Shown: one piece after another, positions 44,047 to 52,206 of the stretch
Position numbering within the stretch: position 1 is the stretch's first letter
How the letters are laid out: each line of letters starts with the position of its first letter
Source of the DNA: Bacteroidales bacterium
Lineage (GTDB): Bacteria > Bacteroidota > Bacteroidia > Bacteroidales > UBA1402
NCBI GenBank assembly: GCA_021373135.1
Contig: JAJFTH010000003.1
Location: 558,001-622,000 of the forward strand
Direction of reading: 5' to 3'
Length of the DNA stretch: 64,000 bases
Notes under the pieces: model-generated
The model's input: the letters and a program-made list of their open reading frames with translations, nothing else
Told to the model about the DNA's origin: nothing
The model's database searches: none
Program-made: the position numbers and the translations under genes

Positions 44047-45417
44047 TTAAGCTACATTTTTCTGTTCCAATCCGTAACCTTTCTTCTTGTCCTCCCTCTT
44101 CAGTGCATAAGCCACAATAATGGAAAGAACGGCCAAAACCGAAAACATCATCATCACCATGGTATAGTCATAGGATATTGCACCATCAGCCGAAGTCGTT
44201 TTACAGAAGTTTTCAAGTACTTTCCCTATCAGGAAGGGGACTCCCATCAGACCGATGTTTTGGATATAAAAGATCAGCGCATAAGCTGTACCCAGCTGCT
44301 TTTCAGGAATGATTTTTGCAACCGAAGGCCACATGGCGGAAGGTACCAGCGAAAACGCGATTCCAAGAACAATCATCAAGACAACTGCAAGAATCCAGTT
44401 ATCCAGGAACGGAATGGAGAATATGACATGAACCAACAGCAGCAGAAATGCGCCAACAATCATAATGGTCGCACCCTTACCCTTCTTGTCATAAATACCG
44501 CCAAAAACCGGAGTCAATAGAATCGTTCCAAACGGCAACAAACTGGGTATGGTTCCAGCCAACTCCGGATCAACGTTAAATTTGTTCACCATCAGGTCTG
44601 CAGCATACTTTAAAAATGGGAAGACACAGGAATAAAACAAGACACAAAGTAAAGCGATCAGCCAAAAACCTTTGTTCGTCAATATCATTTTGACATCGGC
44701 CAAACGGAAACTTTCTTCCTGATCGCAAACGGTGGTATCGCTGATTTCCTGATCCAGTTTCTTATCCATAAAAGTATAGATAAAATATGCTATCATACCT
44801 GCACATAGGGCAACAGCACCTAAAAGCAAGGGAGCTGAAAGATTCGGTCCGGATTCAGACTTGAAAAGGTTGGCTACGGGCACCGTAAAAGCCAATGCCA
44901 AAGCTGTTCCAATTCTTGCCAAAGCCACCTGGATACCCATGGCCGTAGCCATTTCTTTTCCCTTAAACCATTTGACAATAATCTTTGAGACTGTAATGCC
45001 TGAAACTTCACATCCGACACCAAATATGGCAAAACCGAGAGAGGCAATCATTACCTGTCCTTTTATACCGACAATGAATATCTCACTCAAAGCAGGGGTT
45101 GCAATCGCATAGTATTTGATACTTGCTCCAACCACCATCAATATAGCGGAGGTCATACCGGTAAAACGGATACCCATTTTGTCCAGGATCAGACCACCAA
45201 AAATCAACATCAGAAAGAACACATTGAACCATCCGTATCCGCTGCTGAAAAAGCCGTAATCACTACTATCCCATCCCATCTGGCTTTCAAGCAGGGTCTT
45301 CATCGGAGACATCACGTCCGTGAAGAAATAACCGGCCATCATCGTAAACGAGACAATGCAGAGAGCTGTCCATCTCGCAGGTGTAGAGTTGCGGATGGAT
45401 GTTTGAATTTTTGTCAT
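44047..45417 (-). CDS. Major facilitator superfamily transporter
   Basis: The 456-residue product has about twelve membrane segments in two halves around a charged loop (about 215-235). The MFS loop after the second span is degenerate (GGLILDKMGIRFTG), and the second half has GGIYDKKGKG at the matching place. The general pattern resembles MFSD1-like and other uncharacterised carriers; the substrate is unknown. It follows pgk by 25 bp on the same strand and ends at a terminator, so it is probably co-transcribed with pgk, though a metabolic link is not evident. Confidence 0.88.
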   Translation of the reverse strand: MTKIQTSIRNSTPARWTALCIVSFTMMAGYFFTDVMSPMKTLLESQMGWDSSDYGFFSSGYGWFNVFFLMLIFGGLILDKMGIRFTGMTSAILMVVGASIKYYAIATPALSEIFIVGIKGQVMIASLGFAIFGVGCEVSGITVSKIIVKWFKGKEMATAMGIQVALARIGTALALAFTVPVANLFKSESGPNLSAPLLLGAVALCAGMIAYFIYTFMDKKLDQEISDTTVCDQEESFRLADVKMILTNKGFWLIALLCVLFYSCVFPFLKYAADLMVNKFNVDPELAGTIPSLLPFGTILLTPVFGGIYDKKGKGATIMIVGAFLLLLVHVIFSIPFLDNWILAVVLMIVLGIAFSLVPSAMWPSVAKIIPEKQLGTAYALIFYIQNIGLMGVPFLIGKVLENFCKTTSADGAISYDYTMVMMMFSVLAVLSIIVAYALKREDKKKGYGLEQKNVA

Positions 45418-45442
45418 AGTGCCTTCCCTAAAAAATCAAAGA

Positions 45443-46702
45443 CTAATAACCGCGGATGGCTTCAATACCCGGAAGCACACGGCCTTCGATGGCCTCAAGC
45501 AAAGCACCGCCGCCGGTTGATACATAGCTGACACCGTCAGCCAATCCGAATTTATTGACACAGGCAACGGAGTCACCACCACCTACCAACGAGAAAGCAC
45601 CGTTTTTGGTGGCTTCAACGATGGCTTCACCAACAGCTCGTGAACCGTGTGAAAAGTTCTCAAATTCAAAAACGCCGGTCGGACCGTTCCAAAGGATGGT
45701 CTTGGATTTCTTGATAACTTCTGCAAAAATTGCTTCCGTTTTAGGACCGATATCCATACCCATCATGTCGTCAGGTATTTTGTCGACATCAACAAATGAA
45801 GTCCTGGCATCGTTGCTGAATTTGTCAGCGATTTTGGCATCTACCGCCATCACAATATTCACATTGTTTGCTTTGGCTTTTTTCATCAGGTCAAGAGCCA
45901 AGTCAAGTTTGTCGTCTTCACAAATGGAAGTACCGATTTTGCCACCTTGTGCTTTAACGAAAGTATAAGTCATACCGCCGGCAATGATGAGGTTATCGAC
46001 CTTGCCCAACAGGTTTTCGATGATATCAATTTTGGAAGATACTTTAGAACCACCCATGATGGCGGTGAAAGGACGCGCTGTATCGGTCATCACTTTTTCA
46101 ACAGCTGTCACTTCCTTGTTCATCAGGTATCCGAACATCTTGTTTTCTTCGCTGAAGTTTTTGGCAATCAGAGCTGTGGAAGCATGGGCACGGTGAGCGG
46201 TACCGAATGCATCGTTTACATAACAGTCTGCATAAGACGCCAACTTGGCGGTAAATACTTTCTGACTATCCTTGACAACCTTTTTTGCAGCAGCTTTTTC
46301 TTCGTCAGTCGCATCATCAGCCAAACCTCTTGGTTTACCTTCTTCTTCAGCATAGAAACGGAGGTTTTCAAGCAACAACGCTTCACCCGGTTTCAAAGCA
46401 GCAACCTGAGCGTCTGCTTTCTGACAGTCTACTGCAAATTGGACCTGGACGCCAAGAAGTTCAGAAACATGATTCACGATGGATTTCAGTGAATACTTCG
46501 GATCCGGATTTTTTTTGGGGCGTCCCATGTGAGAACCTATGATGAGGCTACCACCATCAGCCAGAATTTTTTTCAGAGTTGGCAAAGCCGCACGAATACG
46601 ATTATCGTCCGTGATATTGAATTGCTCGTCGAGGGGCACATTGAAATCAACGCGCACAAAAGCTTTTTTTCCGGCAAAATTAAACTTGTCAATTGTTTGC
46701 AT
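45443..46702 (-). CDS. pgk: Phosphoglycerate kinase
   Basis: Pgk makes ATP from 1,3-bisphosphoglycerate in glycolysis. The 419 residues have both domains: the substrate site with RVDFNVPLD (about 17-25) and GSHMGRPK (about 57-64), the hinge region [12 protein letters not shown] and the C-terminal nucleotide motif [13 protein letters not shown]. An insertion of charged residues near 125-140 ([13 protein letters not shown]) is common in Bacteroidales. Its own promoter lies at 46748-46755. Confidence 0.97.
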   Translation of the reverse strand: MQTIDKFNFAGKKAFVRVDFNVPLDEQFNITDDNRIRAALPTLKKILADGGSLIIGSHMGRPKKNPDPKYSLKSIVNHVSELLGVQVQFAVDCQKADAQVAALKPGEALLLENLRFYAEEEGKPRGLADDATDEEKAAAKKVVKDSQKVFTAKLASYADCYVNDAFGTAHRAHASTALIAKNFSEENKMFGYLMNKEVTAVEKVMTDTARPFTAIMGGSKVSSKIDIIENLLGKVDNLIIAGGMTYTFVKAQGGKIGTSICEDDKLDLALDLMKKAKANNVNIVMAVDAKIADKFSNDARTSFVDVDKIPDDMMGMDIGPKTEAIFAEVIKKSKTILWNGPTGVFEFENFSHGSRAVGEAIVEATKNGAFSLVGGGDSVACVNKFGLADGVSYVSTGGGALLEAIEGRVLPGIEAIRGY

Positions 46703-46747
46703 AATACCTTATTGAATTTATGATTAATGATTTTATTTGAATGGGTG

Positions 46748-46755
46748 CAAAGTTA
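46748..46755 (-). promoter_or_regulatory. -7 promoter box of pgk
   Basis: TAACTTTG on the minus strand, exact consensus, 46 bp before ATG 46702. Confidence 0.6.
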
Positions 46756-46777
46756 TAAAAATTAGTGATTTTAACCT

Positions 46778-48712
46778 TTAAACGGTGGCGGAATTTTCAA
46801 TATCCTCCAACCATACGCGAACGACGGCGTCACTCGGCATCCGCCAGTCTCCACGCGGAGAAAGGCTCACAGATCCGACTTTTGGCCCGTCAGGTAAGCA
46901 GGAACGTTTGAATTGCTGAGCAAAAAAACGTTTATAAAAAATCATGAGCCAGGACAGGATGGTTTCCTTGCCATAAACGCCATCGAAAGCACGGCAAGCC
47001 ATCCACAAGATTTTTCGGGGCTGGAAACCGAAACGGAGGGCATAATACAGGAAGAAATCATGCAATTCATAAGGGCCGACCAGATCTTCCGTTTTCTGTG
47101 ATATCTTTCCATCATCGGTGGCAGGCAGCAACTCGGGACTGACCGGCGTATCGATTACATCCGCCAGAATTTTGGCAGTAGCATCGTCCATCTGGTTTTC
47201 CGCTACCCATTGCACCATAAATCGCACCAGCGTTTTGGGTATCCCGCAATTCACACCATACATGGACATGTGGTCACCATTGTAGGTTGCCCAACCGAGA
47301 GCCAGCTCAGATAGATCGCCGGTTCCAATAACCATCCCGTTCGTCTGATTGCTGATATCCATCAATATCTGGGTTCTTTCGCGTGCCTGGGAATTTTCGT
47401 AAGTGACATCCTGTTTGAACGGGTCATGGCCAATATCCTTAAAATGTTGATCCACGGCCTTACAAATGGATATTTCCCTGAAATGGACACCCAGGGATTG
47501 TATCAGGTCGATGGCATTTTGATAGGTCCTGTCGGTGGTACCGAAACCAGGCATCGTAATCCCTTCGATATTTTTTCTGGGAATACCAAGTTTATCGAAA
47601 GTCTTGACCGCCACCAAAAGGGCCAGCGTAGAATCCAGACCTCCGGAAATACCAATCACTACCTGTTTACATTTGGTATGCACCAAACGCGTGGCTAGTC
47701 CCTGAACTTGAATCGAGAACAGTTCATGACAACGTTCTTCCAACTTTTTTCCGGAAGGGACAAAAGGATGTTGGTCAAAAGTCCGGCCAATCTTAGCTTC
47801 TTCCAGTTCAGCAAGGGCAAAAGGAATGATACGGTATTCATTGCCGATTTCAGGCAAGAAGTTGGCGGTAAAGCCGGTGTGACGCATCCGGTCTCCGTTG
47901 AGCCGTTCTACGTCAATATCGGAAACGATCAGTTGGTTTTCGATGGAAAAACGTTCCGCTTCAGCCAGGACCGTACCATTCTCGACAATGTCCGCATTTC
48001 CGGCGAAAACAACATCGGTGGTAGACTCTCCGAAACCGCAGGACGCATAGACGTAAGCAGCAATGCAACGCGTGGATTGCTGGGCTATCAGTTGTTTGCG
48101 GTAATCGTTCTTGGCCACCAGCTCATTGCTGGCAGAAAGGTTCAACAAAATGTTTGCGCCGTGAAGGGCATGGTAACTGCTTGGGGGGACAGGCATCCAA
48201 AGGTCTTCACATATTTCAATGCCTATACAGGCCTCTCCGTTTTTCAGCAGGATATTGGTACCAAATGGCACATTGTGACCACAAAGCATCACTTGGTCAG
48301 CCTTAACTTCCTGAGCCGAACTGAACCAGCGTTTTTCATAAAATTCCCCATAATTGGGTAACCAAGTCTTAGGTATTACCGCCAGGATTTTTCCGTTCTG
48401 GAAAGCAACAGCCGCATTCATCAACCTGTTTTCGACACGCACCGGCATCCCGACAACGGTAAGCAGGGATAAATTCTGCGTCCGTTCCATCAATCCGGAC
48501 AATGCCGCTTCTGCCTGTTCTATCAATATCTTTTGATGAAACAAGTCTCCGCAAGTATAACCGGTGATACCCATTTCCGGGAAACAGACCACCTGCACCC
48601 CGGCTTCAGCAGCCTGGCGCATCAGATTTTCAGTTTGTTGGGTATTGTAGATGCAATCGGCCACCTTCAAAAGGGGAACAGCTGCTCCTACCCTTACAAA
48701 TCCATAATCCAT
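46778..48712 (-). CDS. nadE: Glutamine-dependent NAD(+) synthetase
   Basis: NadE turns deamido-NAD into NAD using ammonia cut from glutamine. The 644-residue product is the two-domain form. The N-terminal nitrilase-like glutaminase has the triad Glu in CFPEMGITGY, Lys in IPKTWLPNYGEFYEKRWF and Cys in GIEICEDLW. The C-terminal synthetase (from about 330) has the ATP-pyrophosphatase loop GISGGLDSTLALL. ATG 48712 is chosen over the TTG at 48721 because a -7 box lies at 48734-48741 and the former gives the family's usual N-terminus. The gene is single. Confidence 0.96.
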   Translation of the reverse strand: MDYGFVRVGAAVPLLKVADCIYNTQQTENLMRQAAEAGVQVVCFPEMGITGYTCGDLFHQKILIEQAEAALSGLMERTQNLSLLTVVGMPVRVENRLMNAAVAFQNGKILAVIPKTWLPNYGEFYEKRWFSSAQEVKADQVMLCGHNVPFGTNILLKNGEACIGIEICEDLWMPVPPSSYHALHGANILLNLSASNELVAKNDYRKQLIAQQSTRCIAAYVYASCGFGESTTDVVFAGNADIVENGTVLAEAERFSIENQLIVSDIDVERLNGDRMRHTGFTANFLPEIGNEYRIIPFALAELEEAKIGRTFDQHPFVPSGKKLEERCHELFSIQVQGLATRLVHTKCKQVVIGISGGLDSTLALLVAVKTFDKLGIPRKNIEGITMPGFGTTDRTYQNAIDLIQSLGVHFREISICKAVDQHFKDIGHDPFKQDVTYENSQARERTQILMDISNQTNGMVIGTGDLSELALGWATYNGDHMSMYGVNCGIPKTLVRFMVQWVAENQMDDATAKILADVIDTPVSPELLPATDDGKISQKTEDLVGPYELHDFFLYYALRFGFQPRKILWMACRAFDGVYGKETILSWLMIFYKRFFAQQFKRSCLPDGPKVGSVSLSPRGDWRMPSDAVVRVWLEDIENSATV

Positions 48713-48733
48713 GATGTTCAACTTTTTGACTCA

Positions 48734-48741
48734 CAAAGTTA
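48734..48741 (-). promoter_or_regulatory. -7 promoter box of nadE
   Basis: TAACTTTG on the minus strand, exact consensus, 22 bp before ATG 48712. Confidence 0.6.
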
Positions 48742-48818
48742 AAGAAAATGCGCAGATGTACAAATAGCCTAAAAATGTTTGGAAAAGGAAAGAGCTTTCG
48801 TTTCATCCTATTAAACTC

Positions 48819-49499
48819 TTACAACTCTCCCAACTTGAATGGATTATAGGATACATCCTCATCATAAACATCCGTTCCTTCCAGCTTCTTTATTTTTCTG
48901 ACCACAAAATTGGTCAGTGGCAGAATGATGATTTCATAGCCGGTTTTCATGCCTGCTTGTGTCATCATCAACATCAGCAAGTCATCGGTCGGTATGATAC
49001 CGTAAAATGCCAGGGAAAAAAACACGAGCGAATCGGCACCTTCACCAACCAAGGTGGATAGTACCGCCCTCAGGGAAAAGCCCCTGCCCTTCTGCAAAAC
49101 CTTCATCTTGCTCATGACAATGGCATTGAGGAAAGAGCCACACAAAAAAGCGACAAAACTGGCCAGGACCAATCGCAGGGTATTGCCCAAAACCAATTGG
49201 AATTCTGCCTGATGTGTAAAATTTGCCGAGCCCGGGACCAAAATGCTCAGCTGAAAGATGGCAACAGCCAGAAAATTCATCAAAAAGCCGCACCAAATGA
49301 TCAGTCGGGCTTTCTTGTAGCCCCAGACTTCAGCGATGATGTCATTGACGATATAAGAAATGGGGAAAATCAACAATCCGGCAGTCGCTTCAATCGGACC
49401 AATCCGGATTAACTTTTGCTCAACAATGTTGGCAACAATGAGGCATACCGTAAACAGCAACCCGCAGACCATAAAGGCCACAGAAACTTGTCTTTTCAT
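48819..49499 (-). CDS. yhhQ: Queuosine precursor transporter (YhhQ/QPTR family)
   Basis: This inner-membrane carrier imports preQ0/preQ1 (or queuine) for making the modified tRNA base queuosine. The 226-residue product has about six membrane segments and the family motifs VANIVEQKLI, FPISYIVNDIIAEVWGYKKA (an acidic motif near residue 46-65) and LVGEGADSLVFF. ATG 49499 is used; a longer frame to 49535 would translate through the riboswitch and is rejected. The riboswitch in the leader independently supports the substrate. Gene name follows the E. coli family. Confidence 0.92.
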   Translation of the reverse strand: MKRQVSVAFMVCGLLFTVCLIVANIVEQKLIRIGPIEATAGLLIFPISYIVNDIIAEVWGYKKARLIIWCGFLMNFLAVAIFQLSILVPGSANFTHQAEFQLVLGNTLRLVLASFVAFLCGSFLNAIVMSKMKVLQKGRGFSLRAVLSTLVGEGADSLVFFSLAFYGIIPTDDLLMLMMTQAGMKTGYEIIILPLTNFVVRKIKKLEGTDVYDEDVSYNPFKLGEL

Positions 49500-49504
49500 C
49501 TTGT

Positions 49505-49537
49505 CTTGTTTTTTTGACGTGGTGTTCAAGCACACGT
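49505..49537 (-). ncRNA. preQ1 class I riboswitch aptamer
   Basis: Read on the minus strand, P1 is ACGUG (49537-49533) with CACGU (49521-49517). The loop contains CUUG (49530-49527) and AACAC. A run of seven A residues follows, and the tail CAAG (49508-49505) can pair with the loop CUUG to form the H-type pseudoknot. Size (33 nt), loop-tail pairing and A-rich tail are those of preQ1-I. It sits 5 nt before the start codon of yhhQ, so ligand binding would hide the translation start. A small extra hairpin (CCCA/UGGG) precedes it. Confidence 0.8.
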
Positions 49538-49563
49538 TCCCACCAATGGGTGAGATTCGACAG

Positions 49564-49571
49564 CAAAGGTA
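49564..49571 (-). promoter_or_regulatory. -7 promoter box of yhhQ
   Basis: TACCTTTG on the minus strand, exact consensus. The RNA would start near 49557, about 20 nt before the riboswitch stem, so the aptamer folds as soon as it is made. Confidence 0.6.
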
Positions 49572-49792
49572 TTAAAAATAAAAAAAAGTATAAGTCTGTT
49601 TTTCGAAAAGATTATTGATTATACATTATTAAAATATTATATATCTAAGCGAAACTCAACGATAAAGAAAAAAAATATATACCTTTACGATCAATCATTA
49701 AGAAATGACTTTTTACATGATTTTCGTCCCAATATGTTCCTTCCTATTATACTGTTATTTAATATATAGTATCATTAGTTCACCACTTTTTA

Positions 49793-49819
49793 CAGGCTGG
49801 AATTAAAACTGGCAGCCTG
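49793..49819 (+). promoter_or_regulatory. Hairpin in the leader of the LRR gene
   Basis: CAGGCTG (49793-49799) and CAGCCTG (49813-49819) form a perfect 7-bp stem in an otherwise AT-rich 372-bp gap, 52 bp before the start codon. It could be a protein site or a mRNA structure; no T-run follows. Confidence 0.35.
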
Positions 49820-49871
49820 AATTTACTAGCGAAACTTGAATAGATTATATTAATTAAAATAGAATATCCCG

Positions 49872-51563
49872 ATGAAAAAAACTCTTATTCTTTTTCTTTT
49901 TTCAAGTCTCTTTTTTGTAGTGCAAGCCACTACACTCTCGGTGAATTCTACTGCCGGTGGCCTATCATCTGCTATCACTGCGGGAGGAATCCTTACTGAA
50001 GTTACCAACCTCACCGTGACAGGCACCATCGATGCCCGCGACTTTGTAACCATGCGTGATTATATGCCACTTTTAGCGGTGGTTGACTTAAGCGGAGTAA
50101 CGATTGCTGCTTACACGGGAACTGAAGGTACTGTAGCAAGCACTACTGATTATCCGGCCAATGAATTTCCGCAGTATTCATTTTGTGCTACAAATAATAT
50201 AGGTAAAACCAGCCTGACATCCTTTACAATGCCTTCGTCGGTAACTTCGATTGGAAATTATGCTTTTTTAAATTGTCGCGGTTTAACCGGTTCGTTGACT
50301 ATCCCATCGTCGGTAACTTCGATTGGAAATGGTGCTTTTTATTATTGTAGCGGTTTAACCGGTTCGTTGACTATTCCATCGTCGGTAACATCGATTGGAG
50401 TAGGTGCTTTTTCTTATTGTAGCGGTTTAAACGGTTCGTTAACTATCCCTTCGTCGATAATATCGATTGGAAATTATGCTTTTGATTTTTGTTACGGTTT
50501 CACCGGTTCGTTGACTATACCATCATCGGTAACTTCGATTGGAAATTATGTTTTTTCTCATTGTAACGGTTTAACCGGTTCGTTGACTATTCCATCGTCG
50601 GTAATATCGATTGGAAATTTTGCTTTTTATTATTGTAGCGGTTTAACCGGTTCGTTAACTATCCCTTCGTCGGTAACTTCGATTGGAAATGGTGCTTTTT
50701 CTTATTGTAGCGGTTTCACCGGTTCGTTAACTATCCCTTCGTCGATAATATCGATTGGAGATTTTGCTTTTGATGATTGTTACGGTTTAAACGGTTCGTT
50801 GACTATTCCATCGTCGGTAACTTCGATTGGAGATTTTGCTTTTGATGATTGTTTCTCCATAAGCTCCATTAAAGCTTATGGAACAACACCAAGTTCGATA
50901 AGCTTAGGTACAAATGTTTTTAACGGAATCTCACAAAGTGTTTGTAAATTATATGTTCCAGTAGGTACAAAAACACTTTATGCAGCAGCTGCACAGTGGA
51001 ATGTTTTTACGATTACTGAGGGTTTTCCTCCTACTATAACCACGCAAGCAGTAAGTAGCATAAGCTCTACAACTGCTATAGGGAATGGGAACATAACCGA
51101 TTTAGGCGCACCCAATCCAACTGCTTACGGCGTATGCTGGAATACGGACGGTACACCAACCACTTCGGACAGTAAAGTGGATAATGGAGCTGCTTCGGTT
51201 AGTGGGGCATTTATCACTTCCATGACAGAGCTAAGTCCGAATACAACCTATTACGTTCGCGCCTATGCCACCAACACGGCAGGTACAATTTATGGAGAAG
51301 AAGTTCATTTTACGACAGATCTGGGGACAGCTGTAAACTCTACAAAGATGACTGCTTTATCAATTTATCCTAACCCTGCCACCAATATTTTTACTATTAA
51401 TGCAGGTGATGAAACAACTACTGTTGCTGTATTTGATTTAAGCGGAAGTTTGGTACTTGCCCAACAAGCCAAAGGGAAAACTTATATCAACATTAGCTCT
51501 TTAGAACAAGGTGTTTATTTAGTGAAAGCAAATGGATCAGTTGGAAGATTATTAAAGAAATAA
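49872..51563 (+). CDS. BspA-like leucine-rich-repeat protein with T9SS sorting domain
   Basis: This is a secreted or surface protein, probably for adhesion. The 563-residue product has a signal peptide (ending VVQA, about residue 19), a unique N-terminal region (to about 115), nine 23-residue LRR_5 units (about 118-330, pattern TSIGNxAFxxCxGLTGSLTI), a fibronectin-like domain (about 395-478, with AYGVCWNTDGTPT and TTYYVRAYATNTAG) and a C-terminal type A sorting domain (about 490-563, with SIYPNPATN and LEQGVYLVKANG) recognised by the type IX secretion system. It stands alone and ends at a strong terminator. A cysteine in each repeat (xxCxG) is regular for this group. Confidence 0.92.
   Translation: MKKTLILFLFSSLFFVVQATTLSVNSTAGGLSSAITAGGILTEVTNLTVTGTIDARDFVTMRDYMPLLAVVDLSGVTIAAYTGTEGTVASTTDYPANEFPQYSFCATNNIGKTSLTSFTMPSSVTSIGNYAFLNCRGLTGSLTIPSSVTSIGNGAFYYCSGLTGSLTIPSSVTSIGVGAFSYCSGLNGSLTIPSSIISIGNYAFDFCYGFTGSLTIPSSVTSIGNYVFSHCNGLTGSLTIPSSVISIGNFAFYYCSGLTGSLTIPSSVTSIGNGAFSYCSGFTGSLTIPSSIISIGDFAFDDCYGLNGSLTIPSSVTSIGDFAFDDCFSISSIKAYGTTPSSISLGTNVFNGISQSVCKLYVPVGTKTLYAAAAQWNVFTITEGFPPTITTQAVSSISSTTAIGNGNITDLGAPNPTAYGVCWNTDGTPTTSDSKVDNGAASVSGAFITSMTELSPNTTYYVRAYATNTAGTIYGEEVHFTTDLGTAVNSTKMTALSIYPNPATNIFTINAGDETTTVAVFDLSGSLVLAQQAKGKTYINISSLEQGVYLVKANGSVGRLLKK
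50224..50855 (+). repeat. Nine tandem 69-bp repeats in the LRR gene
   Basis: The DNA units share long near-identical blocks, such as CCATCGTCGGTAACTTCGAT and GGTTCGTTGACTAT, with changes confined to the AFxxC positions. High DNA identity points to recent unit duplication or ongoing homogenisation and allows copy-number change in steps of 23 residues without a frameshift. Confidence 0.85.
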
Positions 51564-51573
51564 AGTAATAAAG

Positions 51574-51606
51574 CACCGACAGAAACAAATGTCTGTCGGT
51601 GTTTTT
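51574..51606 (+). terminator. Rho-independent terminator of the LRR gene
   Basis: CACCGACAGA (51574-51583) pairs perfectly with TCTGTCGGTG (51592-51601), followed by TTTTT, 10 bp after the stop codon. Confidence 0.88.
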
Positions 51607-51659
51607 CATAATTACAGATTCCAGTTACAAATGCAACAAATATTTCTGAAATTGAAAGT

Positions 51660-51894
51660 TCGAATGCACGTCCGACAATATGATACCATACACGTACGAG
51701 CGGAGGCAAAATGACTTTTGATACTTATGATGGAACGAATTGTGGGAAATCCGTACAGCTTTCCTTCGGATGCCACAGATACGAACGATCGTTTCAGTAT
51801 TCTGTTTAAATCATCTTCGATTTCTACCGACCTAAGCAGTAAAGATTACAACGGGAATATCTTTACTGTTCTGCTCGAAATTACACGGGTCTGA
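51660..51894 (+). pseudogene. Decayed C-terminal fragment of a secreted Bacteroidota protein
   Basis: The stretch 51730-51894 reads MERIVGNPYSFPSDATDTND followed by RFSILFKS, a pattern common near the end of large T9SS-exported proteins of this phylum, just before the sorting domain. The matching upstream part (KMTFDTYDGTN from about 51709) lies in another frame, so at least one frameshift and several stop codons separate them; no start, signal peptide or sorting domain remains. It is probably what is left of a neighbour of the LRR gene. The identification rests on the motif only. Confidence 0.5.
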
Positions 51895-52175
51895 GTAGTA
51901 GACCATCAAATCTCATTTTTTTGTTCGGTGCCATTGCAAACCTATCTTTGTATCTAATTCGGATTCCGCCAAAGCCGGTCGTGAGGTCGCATATCTTTTT
52001 ATATAATATTATTTTATCATATCTTTATTATAACATATTTATTATCTATCTTTGGCAGACAGTTACTCAATTCAAAAGTAAAGACATTTATATGAGCTCC
52101 ATGTCAGAAACACAATCATTAAAACTACAGGACAAACCAAAATTAAGTCCAATTGGACACTACCCCATTAATCGT
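51895..52175. other. AT-rich gap before the helicase gene
   Basis: About 280 bp without a gene I can support. A plus frame of 85 codons (51921-52178) begins with a hydrophobic AT-rich stretch and ends MSETQSLKLQDKPK plus about 12 residues, but overlaps the helicase promoter and has no family. TCCAATTGGACACTACC at 52148-52164 contains the palindrome TCCAATTGGA. Nothing else stands out. Confidence 0.4.
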
Positions 52176-52183
52176 TAACTTTG
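52176..52183 (+). promoter_or_regulatory. -7 promoter box of the helicase gene
   Basis: TAACTTTG, exact consensus, 23 bp before ATG 52207. It shows that the upstream start at 52153 cannot be used. Confidence 0.6.
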
Positions 52184-52206
52184 TTTCCAATACATTCGCA
52201 ACAAAA

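Noticed and set aside
47708..48361. 217-codon plus frame inside nadE
   Set aside because: A shadow; nadE has complete glutaminase and synthetase motifs on the minus strand.
50224..50855. Regular repeats considered as a CRISPR array
   Set aside because: The 69-bp units are contiguous, in frame and encode LRR_5 repeats; there are no unique spacers.
51921..52178. 85-codon plus frame before the helicase
   Set aside because: It overlaps the helicase promoter box, is AT-rich at the start and has no family; kept only as a note in the gap entry.
52153..52206. Upstream start for the helicase
   Set aside because: The -7 box at 52176-52183 lies inside this extension, so it would not be transcribed.
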